Made by a program: the position numbers and the translations under genes. This document shows positions 1-12,121 of a stretch of 64,000 bases of DNA, in pieces (within the stretch, counting starts at the first letter, position 1; each line of letters opens with the position of its first letter). The notes beneath the pieces are model-generated. The model searched no databases. It saw nothing but the letters and a program-made list of their open reading frames with translations, and was not told the origin of the DNA. This DNA comes from Homarus americanus (Eukaryota; Arthropoda; Malacostraca; Decapoda; Nephropidae), in the NCBI RefSeq assembly GCF_018991925.1, contig NW_024753848.1, forward strand, positions 436,001-500,000. Direction: 5' to 3'.

Positions 1-91
1 TACAATAAAAGCAAGTATATAAAGTAGGTATTACAAAAAAATATTAATACTTAGACAATAGATATTTTTTAAATTAAGAGATGATTTAATG

Positions 92-2288
92 CAGTGGTTC
101 TTAACCTTTTTACTACCACGCCCCCTCTAGGAATTGGTCCTTCCTTCCACGCCCCCATTGCATCTATGAATAAAATTCCCTCCCAGATTTTAAAGAAAAA
201 TGAAAAATATTGTGTTTTTAGTCTTTTTATTGAGTATAAATTAGTGAGATACTTGACACTGCTTCTTAGCTACTAGATCTTGAATGCGTGGTTGAATGCC
301 AGAGAGTGCACAACGGAAATCCCCTTCAACGTTCAGCCTGTTTTTTCTGCGGTCCGACTAATTACCCAAATGTACCCAAATGTAGCCGCAATGAAGTCAA
401 ATAATGGTCCTACATGAATAAATCGGACTGCCAATCACTTCTCGACTAGTATTTGGTGTCACAAAGTTCTGGATACTAAGGATTCACGATGAAGTATGCA
501 GTGTGTACCTACAACAGACGGATTTTTTCTTTCGCCATTGTAATGAATCCAGACTGCACACCAAGCATGGCTGGAGCTCCATCAGTGCACACCCCGACCA
601 GCGAGTCCCACGAAAGTTGGTTTTCCTGAAAGAAGTTTGATACATCATGAAAAATAGCTGCTGCTGTTGTACAACTTTCCATGGGGTGACAGAACAGCAT
701 TTCCTCTTTTACACTGTTGCCTGACACGAAACGAGCATACATCAGTAGCTGAGAACACTGAGCGAATTCGTTTCGTCACACTGGATGGCAAAAACAGGAG
801 AATCTCTTACTTGGTCGAGAATTTGATCTTTGATGTCTTGAGACAATTCATTGATCCTTCCCTTGACTGTATCGTTTGACAGTGAAATTTGGGAAAGCTT
901 GTTTGCACTCTTTCCCCAGAACGAGTTCTGCTGCCCGGAGTATGCTTGGTTTTATGAGAAACTCTCCGATGTTATGGCTCTTCTTGCTCTTTGCAATCAA
1001 CATGGCGATCTCATAGGAAGCCTCAACAACCTTTGAAATTTGTTGCCGAAATTCCCCACTGCCGTCCAACTTAACCTGCTTCAAGGAGTGTCTTTTTGTT
1101 TCAAAGAATGCCTTGGGCTTGTCAGCTAGAGCAGGATGCTTGTCCTCAAGTGGCGTTCCAAGCGTGAGGGCCGCATTCCATCATTGCTCAGTCTTGTAAC
1201 ATATCACACACTGGGGGACCGCTGTGTCACCCTTTTGGAGAGACACGAATCCAAATCGAATATATTCGTCAAGATACTTCCGCTTCTTTGCACTCATTGA
1301 GAATTATTTGATGTGCAGTGGACAACACAAATCTGTGAACAAACCATAAGGCACGTGTAAGGTTAGATAAACATCACCACGTGCTCATGAACACCACAAC
1401 ATCATGATAATCACAACCACATGATCAATAACAAACATATGATCGTAAAGTTCGTAAACACTACAAGTGACTACAATCATACATGATCATAAACACCACC
1501 ATATCATTAACAAACATCACATGATCATAAACACCACATGATTATTAACAAACATCAATGATCACAACATGATCATAAGCACCACTACATGATCATAAAC
1601 ACCACCACATAATTATTAAGTAAATATTAACAAACACCACAACATTATAGTAAACACATCATGATCATAAACACATGATTATTAAGAAACAAATCAATAT
1701 CATCATAAATACAACTTTACCATAACCACCGTTACCACCACATGATTTTAAGCACCACCAACTTCTGATAAAATACAAACGGAATTCAAAACTTGCGAAT
1801 AACAAACAGAGCAACACATGAGTGTTCACAATTCACCAATAAACTTATGGCTGCTTACTATTTTTAGGTAAATATAACAAATGGGGTAAATCATACCTCA
1901 ACAGCCTTAACTGAATTAATGTGAGAAAAGAGGAATTATTGCCACGGACGTGTGCAGAAGACTGGGAGAGAACTGGGCTCCCCAGTCACCAACGAGCAGT
2001 ATACAGGTCCAGGACGAGTTAACCCCCCCCCCCCCCATGGATTTCGAGGGATAGGGAGGGGGGTCAATAAGTACAGGAAATGGTAAGCCCTAAGTCAAAA
2101 AAGTAGCCTATAGAAAACAAAAGTTATAAGGCGATACTTTTGCATTTTTTCATAAACTTCTCAATATTAGCCCACGCTCTTGTTAAGAGAATAAAAACTA
2201 CAATTATAATTAGAGAAATTCCTACTTTTTCCGTAGGGCTTGTGCCCCCCCTGGAAATTACTGACGCCCCCCAGGTTAAGAACCACTG
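92..2288 (-). mobile_element. hAT-superfamily DNA transposon with intact termini
   Basis: The two ends are inverted: CAGTGGTTCTTAACCT at 92 and its complement AGGTTAAGAACCACTG ending at 2288, followed by C/G-rich subterminal sequence on both sides. The flanks are an 8-bp target duplication with one mismatch, ATTTAATG (84-91) and ATTTAAAG (2289-2296). Eight-base duplications and CAG-type ends are diagnostic of hAT elements. The interior holds a decayed transposase on the minus strand and, at about 1360-1750, a degenerate tandem region built from ATGATCATAAACACCAC-like units. With a broken transposase this copy is inactive. Confidence 0.85.
509..1297 (-). pseudogene. Decayed hAT transposase, ZBED5/SCAND3-like
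   Basis: Reading the minus strand from a start at 1297, the product begins MSAKKRKYLDEYIRFGF and has a BED-finger-like CxxC (QCVICY). An in-frame TGA at 1181-1183 follows. The same frame resumes with EDKHP and then a stretch ending near 848 (KVVEASYEIAMLIAKSKK). A shift near 860 moves the product into another frame, where the segment containing VGVCTDGAPAMLG (about 509-742) resembles the catalytic domain of ZBED5/FAM200-type hAT proteins. At least one stop and one frameshift make it a pseudogene. The family call rests on recognised motifs, not on a search. Confidence 0.75.
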
Positions 2289-2869
2289 ATTTAAAGGAAG
2301 GGAGCGTAGTCTTTGCTCGGATGGGTGGGGGTGTAAGTTCCACACCTTCACACCATTAATTTTATGGAGGTCTGTTGGTCTCTGTAAACCACATTTACCA
2401 AGATATTTCCCAGGTTTATTCTGAATCTTTATAGAGAATAAACCTGAATTAAAAACTATATAGAAATATACGCACAAGAGAAAATGTTGCTTTATAATGT
2501 ATTCAGTAAATGTAGCTCCAAGGGGATTTGTAGGGTACCTCTTCCATCTCGGTTAAGAGATTAAATCGCATTAAATAATCAATTTAATCCGTATGATGCA
2601 CCACATTTTCAATATTTAATATATTGGAAACACTTCAAATGGCTGAGCGTAAACGTATGATATATGCTTGTTCAGCTTCATTATACAGTATATCAATAAA
2701 TGTTGATACACTACTGTATGTAAACATTGTTGTGTAAACTGGTCGTTAATAATATCGCGCTGTGTAATGTTCACCTGTGACTTGTCTTTAATGAAGTGTA
2801 CTTTTGGATTACCTGAACTTATTTTACCTGATGATTAAAATACCTTAATGCTAACCAAACCTAACCCCC

Positions 2870-2937
<68 letters not shown>
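2870..2937. repeat. (ATT)n microsatellite
   Basis: About 22 uninterrupted ATT triplets. The surrounding 2289-3570 holds no gene I recognise. It has AT-rich unique-looking sequence and a few CTAACC motifs just before the array. Confidence 0.95.
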
Positions 2938-3579
2938 TTCGCGTATCATCATTAGGTAGCTCATCTGTTCTTGATTTGCTGTAATATACACTTAAATACA
3001 CATCATTATTTGCTCATCTAGAATATCCAGCATAAAAATACAATGCGCATACCAAAGATTATACTGTATACATTATAGTGTAGGGCGCATGCAGCTGTTG
3101 TTTAGGTTAGAATAGAGGAGTTGGAAAGCTATGGGCCGATGGCGTCAGTCGGTGTTGGACCACGGCGGTGTGAAGGTGAAGACGTGACGCTTACCTGTAC
3201 TTCCTTTAACTATTTTATTACTTTTATTTAAAACGGCTATAACGAGTATTTGGTGAACACTAATTAAGGAACCAACATATACAGTGACGGTAGTAGTATT
3301 AGACACAGTGGGTGTTGAATTGACTTTATAATAATGATCCAATTTTTAATGAAATTGAACTAATATATTTGCAGGTAAGAAAATTCCTTAATGATATTTT
3401 AGCTGTGGGAGATAAAGCAATCTGTGTGTGTGTGCTTGTGTGTAATTAAAAGTTTGTAAAGTGATCGTGTTGCAGTTTTCAGCGGATTTCACGTCACTTT
3501 CCACAGATGATTGACCGCCATAATGACTCGAGCAGTTGACGGCCAGGAAATCAACAGAAGCAGTAAATATGATTGAATA

Positions 3580-4683
3580 AATCTTAGGTGAATTTATAGT
3601 CTTGCACCGATCTTTCTTTCGCTGTTATTATGATGTACTTCGTAATGATTAGACAATTCTAAGACATTTTATTTTATGACATTTCCACCGGAAGTTGATA
3701 TAAGTTTTTCTATATTATTACATTCGCTCAGTCACAAGTTTCGCCAGGTCTTGTTTACTTTTGGCGGAGTCTGACACCCTCTCACGCATCGTTCCTTACC
3801 TCCTTTGCTTCTTAAGCGCGGAATAGGCAAACATTGGTTTGGAAATAGAGTAGTGGATGAATGGAACAAGTTTCCAATCATCATCATTAACTCGAATACG
3901 CTGGATGGCTTCAAACACAGGTTGGATGGATATATGAGCAATAGGGGTTGGGTGTCAATGGGACTGCCCAGTATGGGCCAATAGGCCCGCTGCAGTTTCC
4001 TCCATTCTTATGTTCTTATGTCTACAGCGCATGTACAGTAGCTAAAACAACTATCAGTGCAGGTGGGGGTCGATATGCTCCGGAATTTTACGTGTGACTA
4101 GTGGCAGCCCTCATATACCAAAATTTATCGTCCATGTTTTCATATTGTTTCCCACAAAGTATGCACAGGTAGTTGTGTACCTTGACGACCCAGATGAACC
4201 TGATTCTTTTTCAGATTAAGGCAAGATGTGGGGGCATGAACAAAGGGAGGTCCAGGGGGGCGGATCAGGTTAGGTTTGCTTTTGTTTGGTTGGTTGGTAT
4301 TTTATTTGTGATTTATTCGAGCAAAAATCCAACTTATTCCGTTATGATTGTTTGGGGGTAATAAAAAAACTAGTGATTTCCGGCGGAAATGAATATCAAA
4401 TTCGTTGGAAAATCATCAAATATCATAGGGAAAAACCTGTTTTTAATATCAAAATAAAGACCTGTGCAATACTACCTACTCCGCCAAAAGTAAACAAGAC
4501 ATGGCGACACTTGTGACTGAGCGAATGTAACAATATTGAAAAATTAATATCTCGGTTATCCTTAATTTCCGGTGGGAATGTCATCGATAAAAAAATGTCT
4601 TAGAATCGTCTAAACATTACGAAATTCGAATTAATAACAGCGAGAGAAAGATCGGTGCAAGGCTATAAATTGACCAAATCTTA
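3580..4683. mobile_element. Fold-back element with long imperfect inverted arms
   Basis: The left arm, about 3580-3771, and the right arm, about 4482-4683, are imperfect reverse complements over nearly 200 bp. For example, GCTCAGTCACAAGTTTCGCC at 3726 pairs with GGCGACACTTGTGACTGAGC at 4503, and GCACCGATCTTTCTTTCGCT pairs with AGCGAGAGAAAGATCGGTGC. The loop contains a LINE 3' end next to the left arm plus about 450 bp of unrecognised sequence. No clear target duplication was found, so it could be a fold-back/MITE element or a rearranged pair of dispersed repeats. Confidence 0.6.
3772..4020 (+). mobile_element. CR1/L2-like LINE 3' end nested in the fold-back element
   Basis: The plus strand encodes a C-terminal reverse-transcriptase tail with the signature NRVVDEWNKFP followed by NTLDGFKHRLDGYM, then a stop. 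The end of many metazoan non-LTR reverse transcriptases has this NRVVxxWNxLP form. After the stop comes CCAGTATGGGCCAATAGGCC and a terminal TTCTTATGTTCTTATG, an 8-bp tandem tail like those of CR1-type LINEs. An inverted copy of the same 3' end lies at about 10056-10275. The element is 5'-truncated. Confidence 0.75.
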
Positions 4684-4989
4684 AGTACATTACGAAGTTG
4701 ATTCCGTCAGATAAGTTGTGCTAGGCCTGTGGGGTTAGATTAGGTTCTGATAACGTTATTCGGATTATTCCCAACGTAAACATTTAACGATCTAACTAAA
4801 TTACATAATTTATTTACTTTGCCTTGATAATATTTAGTGTTTTCATTATTCTTACATTAAAAAAATGCATTTGCAGCAACAGCTAAACTTATAGTCAAAA
4901 TATCATGATACCTTATTTAATAGAGGATTCAGTCACTGTTTATTGGTAGTGCTGCTTGTGATGCGTTGATAACCAATATAACGTAACTT

Positions 4990-5040
4990 TACCTAACCTA
5001 ACCTAACCCAACCATCATAACGTAAACCTAACCTAACCTC
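4990..5040. repeat. CCTAA-rich telomere-type run
   Basis: Several CCTAACCTAACC units in degenerate form. Similar short runs occur at about 5490-5525, 7625-7750, 38020-38085 and 49210-49245, and a longer one at 13528-13690. TTAGG is the arthropod telomere repeat. Dispersed short copies are common in decapods and do not mark a telomere here. Confidence 0.7.
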
Positions 5041-5118
5041 ATCCCCCCTTAATAGTGTTAGGGTGATTAAATTCCTTAAAAAAAATATACATTCAATTTT
5101 GTTAATGTGTACACTCTT

Positions 5119-5320
5119 TAGGATGGATGATGTGGTGAAGTCGTTATCTCTGTTGAGCACCATGCAGGGCGGAAGAGACGAGTCCTTCCTCCAGCTACCG
5201 CCAAAGGGACGAAAGTGCCTCCTAGAATTTTGGAACAGCTTACCTCTTGATGGCAAGTTACAACACTTCTTATTCCATCTCCTATCAAATAAAGATACTA
5301 TAGCTATTAAGTATAAATAA
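5119..5320 (+). CDS. Possible small protein or terminal exon, unrecognised
   Basis: An acceptor-like tract CACTCTTTAG ends at about 5121 next to GATGGATGATG. An open frame then runs MDDVVKSLSLLSTMQGG and LPPKGRKCLLEFWNSLP to a TAA at 5318-5320, where AATAAA overlaps the stop region. Local GC content rises across the frame, unlike the flanks. No partner exon was found, and the product matches no family I know. It could be a terminal exon of an unseen gene, a transposon fragment, or chance. Confidence 0.25.
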
Positions 5321-5341
5321 ATACGTATAGTATATTGAAAA

Positions 5342-5342
<1 letters not shown>

Positions 5343-5432
<90 letters not shown>
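5343..5432. repeat. (AT)n microsatellite
   Basis: About 45 AT dinucleotides. From here to about 6900 I see no gene. The stretch has AT-rich sequence, a G-rich patch near 6470 and a (CA)n at 6660-6680. Confidence 0.95.
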
Positions 5433-5436
<4 letters not shown>

Positions 5437-6907
5437 GCGGGGGTTTGTAGATAATGAGAGGCTATAAAATGTTGGTCGCCATCTGGGATTTTGGTTAGGT
5501 TAGGTTGGGTTAGATTAGGTTAATAAAGATATTATGAATCGAGCAGGAAGAACAAGGTGTTTTTGAGGTAGTTGACATATGTGTTTAACAAAGCATTGCA
5601 AAAATATAGGTGCGTGTGTGTGTGAAGGATATAGTCAAGTGTTATAAGGATGAGATCGGTTACCTTCCATACAAGAACATTCATATAAGACAAACATCTA
5701 TTCATCGAATACTAAATTTTGACAGATCAGCAATATATCTTATTTTTTTCACTCATATCTTTCATCAACTAAATTATTTTATACGTTTCACAAAATTTTC
5801 GTCATTTTCCCGCCAAGAGATGGTGTTGACGTGTTACTGTATCGTGTGTTGGTGACGCAGAAATGTTGACCCCCTGAGCACTGTATTGTGACCCCTCAGA
5901 ACTCATAAAGGGGGTAATGAAAGCCTTTGTTTATTTTTGCCAGGGCGAGTGATGGCAGATGCTGGGTGGAGCAATGAACGCCAGACTTGGCGATGTTTTT
6001 ATAGTACGGGTGTAAGTGGTTAGGCATGATGAGGTAACTAACTGCATTATTTCGGGAAGCAATTTAATAATTTAAGGTATGTACAGTAAAATTTATGACA
6101 TATGCTAATGATACCAGTGGGTTTAATTAATTAGTTATGAATTTCAGCTTCAAGAAGTTGAAAAATTGAGTCGCTTAATCCAATTTTATCTGGTAGGCTA
6201 AACTAGTATTTCATTATTCAATGTAATACTGACAAATAGTTTAATTATAGACTACAGTTAATAATATCATTCTCACAAAATGTAAATACGGTATATAATT
6301 GCCATAGGTATAATACAACAAACAAAAAATCTCCATTCCATACATTTATTGTACAACTTTTCATACCATCATAAGCCTTCAAAAATACGTGAATAAAAAT
6401 TTCATTTTTATCTTCATTAGCGTAGATCCTATGGGAGTGAGGTTACCTGTTATCTACCTACCTTGGGGTGGGGGGGGGGTTCCTTGGGGAAGTGGGGAGG
6501 GAATAGTTGTTGCTTACTACCAACCATCAATCAACACCTACCTGTCACTACATGGTGGTGGTAGGGGCGCTGTTGGTCGCTAGGAGACGCCCAGACAGTG
6601 TAGAAGTGGTGTTGATGAGGCGACGCTCGTCAACAAAGACCTCTCCGGAGTCCCGACCAACACACACACACACACACACAGTCCAGCATGGGAACTAGTG
6701 ATTCTTCTCTCTTCTCTCTCTCTCTCTGGAATTGGCTGCCTGCTAACCTTCACGATGGACTCACAATTTTAATTAACTCTGGCCTTACCTGCCTCCCACA
6801 TCTGTATGGGATTTTTTTCTTCACTACGCCACTAATTACTGAGATTTTATTTTAATGGCGATGATAGTTATTTAGTAATGAAAATTGTATGTCGTCTACA
6901 CACACAC

Positions 6908-7176
6908 ACACACACACACAGTTACGATTTTATTGAATAAGTTTCAAACTATTGTATCTGGTTGGTTGGTACGCAGAGAAGAGAACATTAGCTCTGAGGG
7001 TACAAGAAGGGTATAGTACAAGGTAAAGTTCAGAAGTGGGAAATACTGGACGAGGTTGACAGCAGGTGGATAGCCTACCTGCTGTACCCTCAGAGCTAAT
7101 GTTCTCTGCGTATCACCAACCAACCAGATACAATAGTTTGAAACTTATTCAATAAAATCGTAACTGTGTGTGTGTG
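6908..7176. repeat. Near-perfect hairpin, about 94-bp arms
   Basis: The left arm (about 6908-7001) and right arm (about 7083-7176) are reverse complements apart from two 3-base indels. Both arms end in CA/TG dinucleotide repeats and share the blocks GTTACGATTTTATTGAATAA and GAACATTAGCTCTGAGGGTA. The loop is about 80 bp. High arm identity suggests a recent inversion-duplication or a young MITE. No transposase is present. Confidence 0.85.
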
Positions 7177-7624
7177 TTTATTTGTCAGTCTTCATGTTAA
7201 TCTGTCTCTCACTATATCCATCTTATGCATGTATGTATGTATGTATATCTGGCCGAGAGATGAGTAGGATATAATAATAATAATATTAATAAGAAGAATA
7301 TCGTAAATTATAGGATACTTGTCATTAATGCTGTCATCTCATTTGTGTTGTGAACAGTTAATAATAATATTGTACAGTATGTAACTCGCTCGAGGTGTTC
7401 CTTTGTTACGTGAGAGTATAGTATGACTGTTATTGAGTAAAGCGTTATTGGGTTGCCAGTGTGTTAGGGTGTTAGTGTTTTAGGGTGTTAGGGTGTCAGT
7501 ATATAGGGGTGCCAGCTTCGTAAACAGTGCCACGCCATTCACCTCGCCCGGGTACGGCACAAATATAGAAAATGAGAAAATATAAGACCATTTCTTTCCT
7601 TTTGGGAATATAAAACGATGGCCT

Positions 7625-7755
7625 ATTTAACCTAGCCTAACCTAAACCACCCTAGCGTAATCCAACCCAGCCTAGTCTAATCAAACCTAATCTAGACATG
7701 CCTAACCCAACCAAACGTAACTTAACCCAATGCAACCCAACCTAACCTAACAATG
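7625..7755. repeat. Degenerate CCTAA/CCCAA run
   Basis: Repeated CCTAACCTAA, CCTAGTCTAA and ACCCAACCTAA variants. The preceding 7440-7510 has loose GTGTTAGGGTGTTAG repeats. Neither has coding content. Confidence 0.6.
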
Positions 7756-7820
7756 ATTACTTAGGACATATAGAAATTCAGGTTAATTACAGTAATATGT
7801 GTGTGGGGGGGTGGTGACAG

Positions 7821-10800
7821 CTGTGTACTGTAACGCTACTTGGGACACCCTGTACTGCTGGCCGGCTACCAGAGCGGGCGACACGGCCAAACAATCCTGC
7901 GCCACAGTCTTCAGTGATTTACCGGACCTCCTCAACTACCCTGATGGTAAGACTCCAAACACTTGTATTGTGAGGTGTACTGAGAGTAGACCGAAAGATT
8001 GTATACAGTCCAAAGAGTGAGAGAGGGAGAACAGCCTCAAAACTAGACAACAACCACTGTATTGTTGGAATTTTTGTTTAAATATTGCGAAAAAATTGAA
8101 AAATTGTGAAGTAGCTTCGGCAGGACTCGAACCTGCGACCTCCAGCAAGTAAACGATACAACTGGCGCTCTACCAACTGAGCTACGAAACACATGTTTGA
8201 GCATGTGCGATGTTATTTATATTAAGTTATTTTCTCTGAAAATACAAAGTCGACCGGCTCAGTTCGGTATGATATTCAAATGCTGCCTTATTTGATTTAT
8301 TATAATCAAGAAATATTCAATGAAGAAAGTTCCAAATCTCAAGCATTACCAAGTTATCTCCTCGTCATTCAACACACTTACTCCCCCAGTTATTGCCAAT
8401 GGACTCGCCCCCTTCCCGCTCCAGCCATATTCCCGTCACTCGTCAATTTGTTTCCCATAAAAACAAACATTTGGCAGATTACAGTATGATAGTGTTTGGT
8501 TTAATTCAGAATAAAAACAAACCACCATGGCTTAGTGGCCCATTCATGTATGTATGTATGGATGTACAGTATATAATGTATTGTGCAGTGCCAGTATATC
8601 ATAGTAGCAAAAGAGATAGATTAGTGTACCACTGTAGTGGATACCTCCCCTACAAACGCTGTTTGTCGCTGAGTTGCCGACCCCGCGAATTCCCCAGCGT
8701 ATGCCTCGTGGTCTAGGTCAACCAGCGCCGCCTTACATGACGGAGGTCAACTATTAAGCCACGCCTATCTCCGCTATATAAGACCTGACCTCGTGGCGAC
8801 CACTCTCTTATTTCTACCTACACCAACCAGCAAGCAACACCTCCTCCTCCTGCCTGGCGGTCCTCGCTCCCGCCGGCGAGCATGGCGACCCACAAGCTGG
8901 TCCTCTGAGCACCCTCACCAACCAGCTCTCTCTACATCACGCTTGTAACCACGCTGCCACTTCCCAGCACCAAGCTGCACTGTACATCCAATACAACATG
9001 TATACAGAGAGCACATTGTGAGTTTCCTTTCTCCATCCCATCCTGAGTACGAACCAACAACTCGTTCCCCACACCACCACGATAACCAATGTAAACTTAC
9101 CATGACCAATATACACTATTACCACAGTACCAATATAGTGTACCGTCACTGTACCTCACCTTTCCCCCTGACAGCCGTGGCGTACCGTGAGTGTGATTTG
9201 TCTGGGTCCTGGATGCGGGGAGGCTGGACCAACTACTCTCAATGTTTGACTGTCATCGATCACCAGGTAACTATCTACCACGTAACTACCTCTACCACAT
9301 CACTACCTCTACCACGTAACTACATCTACCACATCACTACCTCTACCACGTTACTACATCTACCACGTCACTACCTCTACCACGTTACTACATCTACCAC
9401 GTCACTACCTCTACCACGTTACTACCTCTACCACGTCACTACCTCTACCACGTTACTACATCTACCACGTCACTACCTCTACCACGTTACTACATCTACC
9501 ACGTCACTACCTCTACCACGTTACTACCTCTACCACGTCACTACCTCTACCACGTCACTACATCTACCACGTCACTACATCTACCACGTCACTACCTCTA
9601 CCACGTCACTACCTCTACCACGTCACTATACACGTCTACATCTACGTCACTACCTCTACCACGTCTACCACGTCACTACCTCTACCACGTCACTACCTCT
9701 ACACTACCACGTCACTACCTCTACCACGTCACTACCTCTACCACGTCAATACCACGTCACTACCTCTACCACGTCTACCTACCTCTACATCTACCACGTC
9801 ACTACCTCTACCACGTCAATACATCTACCACGTCACTACCACGTCAATACATCTACCACGTCACTACCTCTACCACGTCAATACCTCTACCACGTCACTA
9901 CCTCTACCACGTCACTACCTCTACCACGTCACTACCTCTACCACGTAACTACCTCTACCACGTCAATACATCTACCACGTCACTACCTCTACCACGTAAC
10001 TACCTCTACCACGTCAATACATCTACCACGTCACTACCTCTACCACGTCACTCCATAAGAACATAAGAATGGAGAAAACTGCAGCGGGCCTATTGGCCCA
10101 TACTGGGCAGTCCCATTTACTCCCAACCCCTATTGCTCATATAAGCATCCAACCTATGTTTGAAGCCATCCAGCGTATTCGAGTTTAGGATTCTATATCC
10201 ATTCTGTAATACGGTGATCAGAATTGAGCTGGGTAATCCAAGTGAGGTCTGACAAGCGCTAGTGTTGTAACTATCACTACATCCACCACACTACACACAA
10301 CTGCCCTTAATGTTAGTGTTTACACAGTACCTTAACATCGCAACACCTGATTCCTGATCTCCTGTCGTTGTCTCCTGCAGGTTGGATCGTCAGGTGTGGT
10401 GGATGCCGTCAGGTACATCACCTTCATCGGCGCCCTCCTCTCTCTCCTCACCCTCACTATCACCATCTTCATCTTCACGTACTACAGGTAAGATGCTGAC
10501 TCATTATCATTCACCGCTCATCATTATTCATCATTCTTCATCATGACCGTTATCACTTTATTCACTCTTATGTACTTATTATTCATATATACATACATAC
10601 ATACATACACCACAGTCGCATCCAGTATCTTTTGTATTGAAACTATGCTGAAATCCTTTGTTAAATGACGCTCTCCCAAATGTCAATTATGTTATATGTA
10701 ACATTTATCTCTTAATTGTGTATATTTTCAGATTATGACCAATGTATTTGTCAAGAAATTATTATTATTATTATTATTATTATTACTACTACACACACGC

Positions 10801-12082
10801 ACACACATACACCCATGTTTGTAGCAGTATAACATTCCCGTAATTTCCCGACCTCTGGCCAAACGAAGCCACTTTTGATGTGAATATTGATTGGCGTATA
10901 GCTGCAGCGCCTCAAACCTCTCGACTCGTAACTTTGTCAACAGCTGAAAAAAAAAAACATATAAACTAAAAAAATGAATAAAAGTATAAAGCTACATTGC
11001 GTAGATATGAGAAACTTTAAAAAAAAATTAAATGGGTATTTTTTCCAGTGGCAGTTGAGAATTTGGACGGGAAAAACGAAGCTAATTTAGGGGGGGGGGG
11101 TTACCTGAATAAGGTTATGTGATCCTTATTTAGTGTCTTCATCCTAGATTATGTTGGCGTCTCCCACCTCCTCGCTCGTTATATATGACTGTTCACGTAG
11201 AGGCTTAGTTATTGTGGGTGGATGGTTGGTGGGTGTATAGATGGAAGTCGTATTGTATTAAAATTCTTTCTCCGTTTCCTTCTCTTTCTCTCTCAGAAGT
11301 AAAATTGGATTAACTAGGGTGCTTTAGTACTCTTAACCCTCTCTCTCTCTCTCTCTCTCAGAAGGAGGGAGGAGGCTGGGGGTAATATTCCACCCGAAGG
11401 AGGAGTAAAAGGCTTGTAATATTATATCTGAAGAAGGAGATGAAGGAGGAGGAGGCTGGTGGTGCCCTAGTCAAGAACCACGTAACTGGCTAAAGGTCAT
11501 TATAGCTCAAGAGTTTAATAGCATTAATTGGCTCACTTAAGGCCATCACCCAGAAGCAGATAGGGGTAAAAATTGGCTCTCGCTGACAGGTGTGTGTGTG
11601 TGTGTACGGTATGGGGGTCACCTGAAGATTAGACGCCCCTAGCTTAATTTCGCCTTAATAATTAACCAAATATATATTTTTTAAGTTATAAGATTATCAA
11701 AGGTTCAGATGTATATTCCACGTAAATTAAGATATAAAGTAAATATATACCTGCTGTAGCTGGTTAATATAAGCTAAATAACAAAATGCATTATAATATC
11801 TATCCCAATAAATGTATCTATTAATGGTCGAATCTCTGTCTAATAAAACTCAATGATATTAATGTAATGTAAGTGATGATTTTTTTCTTCATTATTACAT
11901 CTTTAGGAGAAAATACTGATTGGGTGAACGTCTGTCTTCCACCCTCCCACGTAACACTCACAATAACAAAGGGGTATTTTTATGATTTCTGATTGGTTGA
12001 CGTCACTGGTCATTCATGCAACAACGTGTGTTTTGATTGGTTGTTAGAGAATGTTAATAAAAAGGGGTGGTTTTTAGTGAAC

Positions 12083-12121
<39 letters not shown>

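Noticed and set aside
3145..3342. Minus-strand exon suggested by a donor-like site near 3195
   Set aside because: No matching acceptor or family similarity; the composition is non-coding.
9018..10058. 346-codon open frame of YHVTTSTTSLPLPRH repeats
   Set aside because: It is the translation of a 17-bp minisatellite that lacks stops. It lies in a receptor intron and includes part of a solo LTR.
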